Under the pieces are notes generated by a model that saw only the letters and a program-made list of their open reading frames with translations, ran no database searches and was not told the DNA's origin. The translations under genes and the position numbers were made by a program. DNA of 64,000 nucleotides from Saliniradius amylolyticus (GTDB taxonomy: Bacteria; Pseudomonadota; Gammaproteobacteria; Enterobacterales; Alteromonadaceae), in NCBI RefSeq assembly GCF_003143555.1, contig NZ_CP029347.1:682001-746000 (forward strand), read 5' to 3'. This document shows, one piece after another, positions 24,315-33,200 of the stretch (position 1 is the stretch's first letter; each line of letters opens with the position of its first letter).

Positions 24315-26063
24315 ATGAGCGCAATAGGCACGGGAATCGCATTATTAGGAGCGGCCGTGGTGGCGGTGCCAATTTTCAAAAAGCTCAAACTGGGGGCCAT
24401 TCTGGGCTACTTGGTGGCGGGCTTGTTAATTGGCCCTGCGGTGCTGAACCTGGTCAGTGATCCCAAAACCTTGTTGCACACTGCTGAGCTTGGTGTGGTC
24501 TTGTTGCTATTTATTATCGGCCTGGAGCTCGAGCCTCAAAAACTGTGGCGGATGCGTAACCAAATTCTGTTGAGCGGTGGCGGGCAGCTGGTTATCACGG
24601 CGTTTGTCATTACCGCCGTACTCTATTTCGTACTGTCGCTGTCGTTGACTGTTAGTCTGGTGATAGGTCTGGCATTAGCGCTGTCTTCAACCGCCTTTGC
24701 CATCCAACTAATGAGTGAGCACCGCATCCTGAAAAACCCTCCGGGTCAGCAGGGCTTTAGTATGTTGCTGATGCAGGATCTGGCTGTGATACCCATTCTG
24801 CTATTAGTGGCTGAACTGGCTCCTGAGCAGGTGAGCGTGGCCCCAGCCTGGTGGGTGAGTTTACTGGCGATCATCGGCGTTCTGGCCGTGGGACGTTATC
24901 TGCTCAATCCTTTCTTACGTCTGGTGTCCAAATACGGCAGTGAAGAGGTTATGACCGCTGCCGCATTACTGATTGTGTTGGCCATCGCCATGTCGATGGC
25001 TGAGGCAGGGTTGTCTATGGGGATGGGCGCCTTCCTGGCCGGTATGCTGCTGGCTAATTCCAGCTTCAAACACCAGCTTGAGGCGGAGATCGAGCCTTTC
25101 AAAGGCTTGTTGTTGGGGATGTTCTTTATTGCTATCGGCATGAATCTGGATATCGGCTTGTTGGCGGCTCAGCCACTGATGATAACCGGACTTGCCGTTG
25201 CGCTGGTGGCGGTTAAGGGAGCGATCATTTTTGGCTTACTGAGAGCTAATGGTCAAAGCAATACGGACAGCGTTCGGATCGCTTTGATGTTGTCTCAGGG
25301 CGGTGAGTTTGCCTTCGTGGTGATGACTCAGGCCGCAGGCACTGACCTTATCCCTGCGGTGCTGGCGAATCAGGTAACGCTGGTGGTGGGCCTGTCTATG
25401 GCGTTAACCTCTCCGCTGGTCATCGCCCACAGCCAATGGTTTAGCACTAAAAACTGTCCCAAGGTCTACGACACTCAGCGGGACGCTGACGAACCGGCGG
25501 TGATCATTGCCGGTTTCGGGCGCTTCGGGCAGATCACCGGTCGTATTCTGACCGCCAATGGCATTCCTTTTACCGCGCTGGACAAAAGCGCCGAACATAT
25601 TGAGCTTGTGAAGCACTTCGGCAATAAGACTTTCTATGGCGATGCAACCCGCATGGATCTGTTAAAACATGCCGGCATTGAGCATGCCCGAGTGCTATTA
25701 ATTGCCATAGACGACGAGGAAGACACTATTACAGTAGCCGAACAAGTGCGTCATTCTTTCCCTCATGTGCGCATCGTGGCGCGGGCTCATAACCGCTTTA
25801 CCGTGCGCCGGCTCTACAATCTGGGGGTTCATACCTCAATGCGGGAGTTATTCGGCAGCAGCCTGGATGCGGCCGATCAGGTATTGCAAGGATTTGGTAT
25901 GAGTGAAGCCGAAGCCAAGAACCTAGTGCATACCTTCCGGGTGCATGACCAGGCCGCGTTAGAAAGCTCCTTAGAAGTGAGTGAGGATGAACTCATTCAG
26001 GAGGCGCAGCGTAACCGCGAGGAATTAGCGTCGTTGTTTAACAAGGATAAATCGGTATCATAA
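24315..26063 (+). CDS. CPA2-family K+/H+ antiporter with RCK/TrkA-N domain (KefB/KefC-like)
   Basis: 582 residues. About 12 membrane segments form residues 1-375, with the family stretch LGAILGYLVAGLLIGP at the start and the MGMGAFLAGMLLANS motif. The cytosolic part is a Rossmann nucleotide-binding domain (IIAGFGRFGQITGRIL, then GDATRMDLLKHAGI), typical of KTN/RCK. Kef proteins expel K+ and acidify the cytosol on electrophile stress, gated by glutathione adducts and a quinone-reductase partner. Such a partner candidate (the mdaB-like gene) and an HxlR regulator stand next to it. AAGGAAAC precedes the ATG. A DUF3185 gene follows after 26 bases. Confidence 0.85.
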   Translation: MSAIGTGIALLGAAVVAVPIFKKLKLGAILGYLVAGLLIGPAVLNLVSDPKTLLHTAELGVVLLLFIIGLELEPQKLWRMRNQILLSGGGQLVITAFVITAVLYFVLSLSLTVSLVIGLALALSSTAFAIQLMSEHRILKNPPGQQGFSMLLMQDLAVIPILLLVAELAPEQVSVAPAWWVSLLAIIGVLAVGRYLLNPFLRLVSKYGSEEVMTAAALLIVLAIAMSMAEAGLSMGMGAFLAGMLLANSSFKHQLEAEIEPFKGLLLGMFFIAIGMNLDIGLLAAQPLMITGLAVALVAVKGAIIFGLLRANGQSNTDSVRIALMLSQGGEFAFVVMTQAAGTDLIPAVLANQVTLVVGLSMALTSPLVIAHSQWFSTKNCPKVYDTQRDADEPAVIIAGFGRFGQITGRILTANGIPFTALDKSAEHIELVKHFGNKTFYGDATRMDLLKHAGIEHARVLLIAIDDEEDTITVAEQVRHSFPHVRIVARAHNRFTVRRLYNLGVHTSMRELFGSSLDAADQVLQGFGMSEAEAKNLVHTFRVHDQAALESSLEVSEDELIQEAQRNREELASLFNKDKSVS

Positions 26064-26089
26064 AAACGATCAGAAAAAGGAAAATAACC

Positions 26090-26296
26090 ATGAATAAAAC
26101 CGTGATAAAAGTGATTAGTCTGGTGCTGTTGGTAATCGGAGCAGGCCTGATTTATTGGGGCTACCAGCAAGCTGGCTCGGTCGAGTCCCAGGTCAGTGAA
26201 GCGCTGACCGGTGCCAAGACCGATGAAGTCATGCAAATGTATATCGGTGGTGCCGTGTGCCTGGTTGTGGGCTTGTTTATGTTCTTTCGTAGGTAA
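26090..26296 (+). CDS. DUF3185 small membrane protein
   Basis: 68 residues with two membrane helices (residues 7-24 and 50-66) joined by a soluble loop GSVESQVSEALTGAKTDEVM. The pattern ISLVLLVIGAGLIYWGYQ and the FFRR end match DUF3185 proteins found in gammaproteobacteria, function unknown. A good AAAAAGGAAAA ribosome site and a 26-base gap place it in the antiporter transcript. Confidence 0.8.
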   Translation: MNKTVIKVISLVLLVIGAGLIYWGYQQAGSVESQVSEALTGAKTDEVMQMYIGGAVCLVVGLFMFFRR

Positions 26297-26306
26297 AGCG
26301 CTCACT

Positions 26307-26337
26307 GGTGCCTCCTGATTTTCATTCAGGGGGCGCC
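26307..26337 (+). terminator. hairpin downstream of the DUF3185 gene
   Basis: GGTGCCTCCTGA (26307-26318) pairs fully, with two G-U pairs, with TCAGGGGGCGCC (26326-26337) around a seven-base loop. No T run follows, so termination is likely but not certain. Confidence 0.45.
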
Positions 26338-26463
26338 TGACATCATCGTTTCCTGACCCCTTAACGTGTCACCAAACCGTCGTGGTTTGTTCATCGGCTT
26401 GTCATGGCCGCTCCCTAGCATGTCTCTTGCACACAATTTATTGTATAACCGCAGAGGGACATC

Positions 26464-27609
26464 ATGCTCACACAATATTCATCCCGCTCCTCGCTGACGC
26501 GCAAGCACAGTGCCGTCCATAAGGTCTACGTTCCGGCCAGCGCCCGCCAAAACCAATACTTACTGGTGGTGCTTAAGCTTGATGAAGCTATGTCGAATAT
26601 GGCCCGACAGATGAATAAGGCCGACGGTGACTATGACGGTTTTTACCGATTTATTGGCAACGGTTTTCTCTCGCTGTGTCGCCAGCAGCAACTAAACAAT
26701 GTGAGTTTTATCGCCAGGGATAAGCTGGTACGAGTGCGTTATGCTGAAGAGCCGCAAATGATAGAGACTCAGCAACAGCTGCTGTTCTTCTACAACCCGG
26801 CCCGGCACAGCGGTGTGCGGTCCATTTACGATCCTAACCAGCTATGCGACAAGCTGGAGTTCCTGTTTCTGGCCACCGGTGATGCGCTGCGCAACCAGGC
26901 TTCCAGCTTTCACCGGCAGGTGGTGGAACTGCTGCCGAAGCTGGCGGAAAGGCTGAATGTGACTGTGAGCCAGTTTAAACTCAAGGACCATCAGCATCTT
27001 ACCTATGACATCTTCTCAGCCGCAAAAGGCGATAAGGCCACGAGGACCCATGGCTTTCGTCACTTGTCGGAGCGTTACCGTCAGCAGTCGATGTTATTAC
27101 CGGCGACGGCCAACAGTCAGACTTTCGCTATTGCCAGATTGCCGGTTGATAACCGTATCCTGGCTCAGTTTGATTCCGTTCCTCAGGCAGAAGAACGATA
27201 TAACCTCGTCTATACACGTATCTCGGAGGTGTTTTTCGCCGCCGCCAGGCAGTTTAACCTCAAGCACCTGGCGATCATTGCCAATGGCAAGATTCCCGTG
27301 GTGAGAGCAGCATCGGATGGCAGTTATATCAGGCCGGAAGGCGAATTACTGCACCTGGGCTTTGATACTGCCAATACCGGTGGTGACTATGTCAGCCAGT
27401 GGCACAATCAGCGATTAGCCGATTCGGTACAACTGGTGTTCTACGCCGCGGACACCGATATTAATCGCAAGGGGTATGGCCGATTTGTGAATCAGGTCAG
27501 CGATTGTCTGAAAATGGTCTGCCGTGAGCTGGGTTACCAAAATCAGCGCGATGCGGTCATGATGCGTTTCTACCAGCATCTGTCTTATTCTCTGCCGGAA
27601 CGGAGTTAG
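26464..27609 (+). CDS. DUF3083-like protein with two related halves
   Basis: 381 residues, cytosolic, no signal or membrane segment. The start (HKVYVPASARQNQYL) and length resemble DUF3083 proteins of Shewanella and relatives, which have no known role; this match is from memory. I see an internal duplication: NNVSFIARDKLVRVRYAEE in the first half parallels LKHLAIIANGKIPVVRAAS in the second, each preceded by a helix ending FLSLCRQQQL or FFAAARQFNL. GAGGGAC lies before the ATG. The stop codon overlaps that of the convergent barrel gene. Confidence 0.6.
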   Translation: MLTQYSSRSSLTRKHSAVHKVYVPASARQNQYLLVVLKLDEAMSNMARQMNKADGDYDGFYRFIGNGFLSLCRQQQLNNVSFIARDKLVRVRYAEEPQMIETQQQLLFFYNPARHSGVRSIYDPNQLCDKLEFLFLATGDALRNQASSFHRQVVELLPKLAERLNVTVSQFKLKDHQHLTYDIFSAAKGDKATRTHGFRHLSERYRQQSMLLPATANSQTFAIARLPVDNRILAQFDSVPQAEERYNLVYTRISEVFFAAARQFNLKHLAIIANGKIPVVRAASDGSYIRPEGELLHLGFDTANTGGDYVSQWHNQRLADSVQLVFYAADTDINRKGYGRFVNQVSDCLKMVCRELGYQNQRDAVMMRFYQHLSYSLPERS

Positions 27610-28838
27610 AATCTCCAGGTGACACTGGCCGTCCACTGTCTTTGAGTGACATTGGGTGACCAGTTATACCACTGCTGACGGTTGGCCTGATAGGTATCCA
27701 TCCACAGATATTCGAGCCCCAGCTGCCATTGTGGGGACAGTTGGTAGCGGTAATAGGCGGTGAAAGCGCGGCCATCGCCGTTATTGTCGTCATAGGGCGT
27801 GGCGTCCAGATCCTTAGTGATAAAACGTTCCAGTCTCAGGCTGGTAAGGTGGTCATCCTGTTTATAGGCCAGGGTGGTGTAAATGGCGCTAAAATCCACA
27901 TCCACGATATCAGCGCCCATCAGGGTATTGCCGCTGATGCCTTGAGCCACCCATCGCCACTGCCCGTTAAAACGGTACTGCCAGGCCAGGCTGTGATAGC
28001 GGGTGTCCCAGGCATACTGTCCGCCCCGGCCCAGGACCAAGGGGTCGCCGTTGTTATCGTAATAGAAATACCGCAGTTTGCTCTGGCCGCGATAATCCCA
28101 TTCGGCGCCCCAGTAGCTACCGATTCGATGATCAATTTCCCGGTAAGGTTCTACCCAGGCGGCCTGTTTTTCCAGTGGCATGCCCGGTCCTAAGGATGGG
28201 TAACGGGCAAAACCGAGTGTTTCGTTTAGCACACTCTGACGGTCATGTACCGCAAAGCCGCGCCAGGCCAGCAATGTGCCTAGGGTGTCATTGGCCTTAA
28301 ACAGGGCTCCGGTCAGACTGAAGCTATGAGGGCTGCGGGCGCGCCTGCCGCCAAAGCTGACCCGGGCCTCAACACCTACGGTGCGCTGCTCTTCTGCCAT
28401 CCAACTGTTCACGGCTGAAAAGCTGGTGCCGTAAGGCGATAACCAGCCCGTATCGACATTTTCAAAGGCCATTTCGGGATAAAACAGTCCGGCGCGGACT
28501 CTAAGCTGATAGTTGGGCGAGATTAAGGGGGTGTACTGGCCATATAGCTGACTAAAGTTAATGCTGTGATTCTGATCGGCGACGCCATTGAGCACGCCTT
28601 TCAGGCTGAGCCCAGAGCCAAGGTCCAGTTTGGTGGCGACAATCGCCTGACCCAGTTCCAGACCGTGAGTGTCGTCATAGCGGCTTTGCCCTGTGCCGCG
28701 GCGCATCCAGCTTTTCAGCCAGGGCTCAGAAGCATCGGCTTCCACCCAATGCCACTGCGCCAGCCCCTTGAGTTCGACCCGCGGAGAGGCGAGGCAAGGG
28801 AGCACGGTCAATAGCAGCAGTGTTATGAACAGGCGCAT
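27606..28838 (-). CDS. outer-membrane beta-barrel protein (porin/alginate-export-like)
   Basis: 410 residues. A signal peptide (MRLFITLLLLTVLPCLAS) precedes a long run of alternating aromatic-rich strands (LRYFYYDNN, YHSLAWQYRFNGQWRWV, FTAYYRYQLSPQWQLGLEYLWMD) and the protein ends in Trp-Arg-Phe, the C-terminal aromatic required for barrel assembly. No plug or TonB box is seen, so it is a passive channel or structural barrel. The substrate is unknown. Its last codon overlaps the end of the convergent gene by four bases. Confidence 0.75.
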   Translation of the reverse strand: MRLFITLLLLTVLPCLASPRVELKGLAQWHWVEADASEPWLKSWMRRGTGQSRYDDTHGLELGQAIVATKLDLGSGLSLKGVLNGVADQNHSINFSQLYGQYTPLISPNYQLRVRAGLFYPEMAFENVDTGWLSPYGTSFSAVNSWMAEEQRTVGVEARVSFGGRRARSPHSFSLTGALFKANDTLGTLLAWRGFAVHDRQSVLNETLGFARYPSLGPGMPLEKQAAWVEPYREIDHRIGSYWGAEWDYRGQSKLRYFYYDNNGDPLVLGRGGQYAWDTRYHSLAWQYRFNGQWRWVAQGISGNTLMGADIVDVDFSAIYTTLAYKQDDHLTSLRLERFITKDLDATPYDDNNGDGRAFTAYYRYQLSPQWQLGLEYLWMDTYQANRQQWYNWSPNVTQRQWTASVTWRF

Positions 28839-28930
28839 GGGGCGGTCCGTGTTGTTTGTGATACGTCCAGCATGATCCTTATCTTAGAAGCTGGTGAGCC
28901 CGTGTGTCGAGTAAAAGAGGCGATAAAACA

Positions 28931-29674
28931 ATGCGATATATATGGATGCTGCTAGCTGCAGTCCTCTCTGGGCCCGTTGTCGCGCAGGGCTATTTGGTTA
29001 AGGGCTTGTCTCAGTTTTCTGCCTCTGAGCAGGCAATGCTACGGGCTTGGCTGGATAGTGGTGAGGCAGCCATGCATCGGTTGCTTGGCCCTTTACCCTT
29101 TGTCACCCATATTCATCTTTATCCGCGCCGGGGTGCTGAACCGGTGCCCTGGGCACACACCTGGAAAGGTGCCAGGAAAAGCCTGCACCTGTATGTCGAT
29201 ACGGACTTCGGCGCTAACGATTTTACTCATGACTGGACTTTGTACCATGAGTGGAGTCACTTGGCTTTACCCTACCTGGGGGAACAGCATCGCTGGTGGG
29301 CCGAGGGCTTTGCCAGCTATATGCAATATCATTTAATGGAGCAGGTAGGGGTGCTAAGGGGCAGCGCTGAGGGGCAGTTACAGCGGCGCTGGCGGCAATA
29401 TCAGCACTATTTTCATTCCAACGAGCCCTTGGGGGTTCAGGCTCAAAGTCTGATTCAGCAGGGGCAATATCCACCTGCCTATTGGGCTGGTGCGCAGTAC
29501 TTCATACGGGTACAGCAACGTTTGCCCCATAAGGACTTAATGTCACTTGTGGCGAAATATACTCGGGAACATTACAACGCCGCACACGGCCTGAAAAATG
29601 TGCTGGAAATACTAGATCGCCTGGCTGGAAAGCCAGTATTCAGTAATACCTATCGACAGATGACGGAGGGTTAG
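28931..29674 (+). CDS. secreted HExxH metallopeptidase-like protein
   Basis: 247 residues from the ATG at 28931 (AGAGG nine bases upstream); an upstream GTG (28904) is less likely. A signal peptide ends at VVAQG. The motif HEWSH (residues 106-110) provides the HExxH zinc ligands, and the Glu of WWAEGFASYMQY (residue 125) is placed as the third ligand of gluzincins. The surrounding fold resembles the catalytic part of M61-like or DUF-type peptidase proteins. It is small and lacks other domains. Directly downstream is a siderophore receptor with its own Fur box, so the two are probably not one transcript. Confidence 0.65.
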   Translation: MRYIWMLLAAVLSGPVVAQGYLVKGLSQFSASEQAMLRAWLDSGEAAMHRLLGPLPFVTHIHLYPRRGAEPVPWAHTWKGARKSLHLYVDTDFGANDFTHDWTLYHEWSHLALPYLGEQHRWWAEGFASYMQYHLMEQVGVLRGSAEGQLQRRWRQYQHYFHSNEPLGVQAQSLIQQGQYPPAYWAGAQYFIRVQQRLPHKDLMSLVAKYTREHYNAAHGLKNVLEILDRLAGKPVFSNTYRQMTEG

Positions 29675-29696
29675 CATAGAGTTTTTATTTGCAAAT

Positions 29697-29715
29697 AAGA
29701 ATAATTATTATTAGC
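29697..29715 (+). promoter_or_regulatory. Fur box upstream of the siderophore receptor
   Basis: The 19-base stretch matches the classical Fur consensus at 13 of 19 positions by my count, and contains the palindrome AATAAT-T-ATTATT (29700-29712). It lies 35 bases before the receptor ATG, where bound Fur-Fe(II) would block transcription. Confidence 0.7.
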
Positions 29716-29749
29716 ATGTGCGTCGAATTTCTCAACCTGGACACACACT

Positions 29750-31882
29750 ATGTCGTATTCTTATTCTCGTCTTTGCGTCGCTGTTATGACGGCACTAAGC
29801 ACGTTGTCTGCTCCTGTTTTAGCACAACAAACCGAATCCAATGCCCAATCCAAAGATGGCATTGAGAGAGTATCGGTATTGGGGCGTGCTACCCAGTTTT
29901 ATCGTATGGATGAGTCGGCTATGGCCACCAAGACTCCGACGAATTTTATGGATATCCCGCAGTCGATACAGGTTCTTAGTGAGGAGCTGATTGAGGATCA
30001 AGCTGCACGACAGACGACGGATCTCTACCGGTCAATTTCCGGGGTATCTCAGTTCAGTTACTCAGGCGTAACGGCTCGCGGCTTTCGTCAGGACCAGGTG
30101 CGTTACGACGGTGTCCAGGGTGACCCCTACTCCGGTTTTTCCATTCCCCAGCTGTTTAACATCGAGCGAGTGGAAGTTTTAAAAGGTCCCTCCAGCATGT
30201 TGTACGGCGGCGGTGAGCCGGGCGCGTTGATTAATTATGTCACCAAAAAGCCAGAATTTGACGACAAAGTTGAAACCGCGCTATTTCTGGGTAACTACAG
30301 CCAGAAAGGGGCGTCGGTGGATGCCACCGGCTCCATGAGCGACAGCTCGGCGTTTCGTCTCGGCACCTTTTATCAGGACAGAGAAACCTTCCGCAAAAAC
30401 ACCGATGAACAGAACCTGCAATTATCTGCCAGCGCCACCTGGTTGGTGGGCAACAGGACGGATCTGACCCTGCAGTGGGATCATATCAACCAGGACTTGG
30501 GCGGACATCGTTTGCGTGGTGTGCCGGTAGACGATCAGGGCAACTTCCTGACCGACATCAGCTATAACGCCAACGAGCCGGGCGATTCGCAAAAGCTTAA
30601 GGCCGACGTGCTGCAGCTCATCTCCAATCATATGTTCGACAATGGCATGACTAACCGCACCATGGTGCGGGTGCTGGACAATGAACGGACTCAGCAATAT
30701 CACGACAACCGTGGCTTACTGGACGATGGCCGCAGCATGATCCGCGAATACCGTGACCAGCTGCGTGAAAATCAGGAAGTCAGCCTGACCACCGACTTTG
30801 TCTATGAGACCGAGCTGGGCGGCCTTCAACACACCCTTCTGGTGGGCGGCGACGCCTTCCTAGTGGACTATCATTTCGAATACAAAGTAGGGCGCGGTGA
30901 GTCTTCCAATGTCCCTGACCTGGATATTCTAAACCCGCAATACGGCGCCGATCCTTCAAACTATTTGCTGACTAGCCGTCCGAATCGGGACAACGAGTTT
31001 GAGCGCTTTGGTTTTTATATCCAGGATCAGATTCACTTTAATAAAGAGTGGCTGGGGTTAGTAGGCGCTCGCTATGACAATTTTAAAGACGAGGTGCTGG
31101 GCGGTTCGGCTTATAGCGTCAGCGACAGTCAGTGGACACCTCGGGTTGGGGTGATTTACCAGCCAACGAGCGATACCTCGCTGTTTGCCAATATTACCCA
31201 GGGCTTTAATCCTCAGTCCACCGGCAGTCAGGCCAGCGCCGAACTGGATTCCGATTTTGGAGCTTTGCTTGAGCCGGAAGAGTCCCGTCAGTATGAAGTG
31301 GGCGTTAAAAACCAATGGTTGGATAACCGCATATTATCGACGCTAACCGCCTATGAAATCACTAAATCCAATGTCACCCTGGCTAATCCTGCCGATACCG
31401 GCTTTGGCGATGGTATTCCCTCGGTGACTCAGATTGGCGAGGTCACCAGTGAAGGCATAGAACTGGATGTAGTGGGGGATATTACCAAGAACTGGACAGG
31501 GACCTTTAACTACGCTTACAACGATACGGTGATCACCGGCGGCGGTGATGGCAGCATCCGTAACTCTGTGGGCAGCAAGTTTGCCAATGCACCTGAACAT
31601 ACGGTGGGTTTGTGGACCCGGTTTGATTTTCCTGCCATTGCCTCGGCGTTTTCCTTCGGTATGGAATACGTGGGTGAGCGTATTAGCCTGAGCGATCAGG
31701 TGGTGCAGTCTTACACGGTTTGGGATGCCAGCTGGCGCAGTGAGATTCAGGGTTTTGACCTACAGATCAATGTACGTAACCTGTTCGACAAGGAATATGC
31801 CTCCAGTGGATTTAGTGCCCACAACGGCCATTTCCCAGGTGAGCCGAGGACGGTATTGGTGCAGCTCAGTAGAACTTTTTAA
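29750..31882 (+). CDS. TonB-dependent siderophore receptor
   Basis: 710 residues. Signal peptide (to VLAQQ), then a plug domain: IERVSVLG (TonB-box region), NFMDIPQSIQVLSEELI, SGVTARGFRQDQVRYDG and RVEVLKGPSSMLYGGGEPGA, all characteristic of FhuA/FpvA-like receptors (TIGR01783 type). A 22-strand barrel follows and ends VLVQLSRTF with the terminal Phe. It imports a ferric siderophore, most likely a hydroxamate or catecholate type. A Fur box precedes it, and a PepSY membrane protein gene follows after 25 bases, so this is an iron-uptake operon. The ligand is not predictable. Confidence 0.95.
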   Translation: MSYSYSRLCVAVMTALSTLSAPVLAQQTESNAQSKDGIERVSVLGRATQFYRMDESAMATKTPTNFMDIPQSIQVLSEELIEDQAARQTTDLYRSISGVSQFSYSGVTARGFRQDQVRYDGVQGDPYSGFSIPQLFNIERVEVLKGPSSMLYGGGEPGALINYVTKKPEFDDKVETALFLGNYSQKGASVDATGSMSDSSAFRLGTFYQDRETFRKNTDEQNLQLSASATWLVGNRTDLTLQWDHINQDLGGHRLRGVPVDDQGNFLTDISYNANEPGDSQKLKADVLQLISNHMFDNGMTNRTMVRVLDNERTQQYHDNRGLLDDGRSMIREYRDQLRENQEVSLTTDFVYETELGGLQHTLLVGGDAFLVDYHFEYKVGRGESSNVPDLDILNPQYGADPSNYLLTSRPNRDNEFERFGFYIQDQIHFNKEWLGLVGARYDNFKDEVLGGSAYSVSDSQWTPRVGVIYQPTSDTSLFANITQGFNPQSTGSQASAELDSDFGALLEPEESRQYEVGVKNQWLDNRILSTLTAYEITKSNVTLANPADTGFGDGIPSVTQIGEVTSEGIELDVVGDITKNWTGTFNYAYNDTVITGGGDGSIRNSVGSKFANAPEHTVGLWTRFDFPAIASAFSFGMEYVGERISLSDQVVQSYTVWDASWRSEIQGFDLQINVRNLFDKEYASSGFSAHNGHFPGEPRTVLVQLSRTF

Positions 31883-31907
31883 TTTCCTCTGACGTTAAGG
31901 TGAACCG

Positions 31908-33098
31908 TTGAACAGGGCAAAGTGGTATCAATGGCATAGCTGGGTAGGGCTGAAACTGGCCATCCTGATCTGCTTTGTGCTGGTCACGGGCACTTTCGCT
32001 ACGGTTTCTCACGAATTGGACTGGTTGACCAATCCGGCTATGCGAGTCAGCCAAATTGAGAACAATAGCGTTAACTGGAGCGCGATTTACTCAGCGGCAA
32101 GAGCACAAGATCCGCAGGCGCAAATTGAAGCCATCAATGGCCCTGTCGATCCCTGGTTCGCCGCCGAGGTGGTTTACCGCTTGCCCGATGGCAACCGGGG
32201 TCGTTGGTTTTTTCATCCCGAGACCGCTCAATTTCAGGGGCAGGGCCGTTGGTATAACTGGCAGCGCTTTTTTCGCATGACTCACCGGCACCTGATGATG
32301 CCTATCCCCATAGGGGTCACCCTGGTATCGCTGACGGCGCTTTTAATGCTGACTTCGCTGGTTACCGGCCTCGGATTGCATAAGAAGTGGTGGAAAGGAT
32401 TGTGGCGGTTGCCGCGACGCAACAATGCCAAAGTGTTCTGGGGCGACCTGCATCGCTTACTGGGTCTCTGGGGTAGTTGGTTGTTATTGCTTCTCTGCGT
32501 CACCGGCATTTGGTATTTGCTAGAGCAGTGGGGATTGAGGGCTGACTATCCGGACGATGGCCGACCTGTTACTGAACTTGCCAAAGAGCAGAGGGTATTG
32601 CCTCGGCCCGAGGTGTTCGCATTGATGTTGAGGGAGCTTGGTCAGCAGCGCCCGGATATGCGTATTGGGAGGGTGTTGATGCCCTTCGCTATGGACAGAG
32701 GTGTGCGTATTGAAGGGCAGGCCGGACAGTTACTGGTGCGCGACAGGGCCAACAATATGGTGTTCGACCCGGTCAGTGGTGCCGCATTATCCAGTCGTTA
32801 CGGCGGAGAGCTTGGATTGCATGTGCGCATTTCCGAAGCCGCCGATCCCTTACACTTTGGTACTTTTGGTGGCCTACCCACCAAGATTCTGTACTTTGTG
32901 TTTGGTGCTGTATTGAGCACTCTGGCGCTAAGTGGAACCTATATTTATGGCATGCGAGCGGCACGGATCTCACGACGCAGTGACAAACCGATTAGCCAAA
33001 GCTGGTCTGCGACCTGGCAAGGGATGGGAGGCTGGCGCTGGGTAACGGTGGGGCTGTTGTTCGTATTTCTGATGTTGATACCCACCTCCTTTGCGTGA
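31908..33098 (+). CDS. PepSY-associated inner-membrane protein (iron-uptake linked)
   Basis: 396 residues starting with TTG at 31908, with AAGGTGA upstream. Four main membrane segments (residues about 18-38, 135-160, 185-205 and 330-350) and a PepSY-type periplasmic region form the PepSY_TM family. Conserved His residues (WHSWVGL, THRHLMMPI, DLHRLLGLWGSW) are the likely haem or metal ligands. Family members sit next to siderophore receptors and are thought to act as ferric-siderophore reductases; FsrB/FpvG-like functions are suggested for some. Co-transcription with the receptor supports this role. Confidence 0.85.
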   Translation: MNRAKWYQWHSWVGLKLAILICFVLVTGTFATVSHELDWLTNPAMRVSQIENNSVNWSAIYSAARAQDPQAQIEAINGPVDPWFAAEVVYRLPDGNRGRWFFHPETAQFQGQGRWYNWQRFFRMTHRHLMMPIPIGVTLVSLTALLMLTSLVTGLGLHKKWWKGLWRLPRRNNAKVFWGDLHRLLGLWGSWLLLLLCVTGIWYLLEQWGLRADYPDDGRPVTELAKEQRVLPRPEVFALMLRELGQQRPDMRIGRVLMPFAMDRGVRIEGQAGQLLVRDRANNMVFDPVSGAALSSRYGGELGLHVRISEAADPLHFGTFGGLPTKILYFVFGAVLSTLALSGTYIYGMRAARISRRSDKPISQSWSATWQGMGGWRWVTVGLLFVFLMLIPTSFA

Positions 33099-33200
33099 CC
33101 CAGATGATGATCTTTGTCCCACTGAGAGCGTAGAACACCTGTACATTATGTTTGGTTGTGGCGAGGCGCTGTTCCTCGTTACGTTTGACCGGGGAATATT

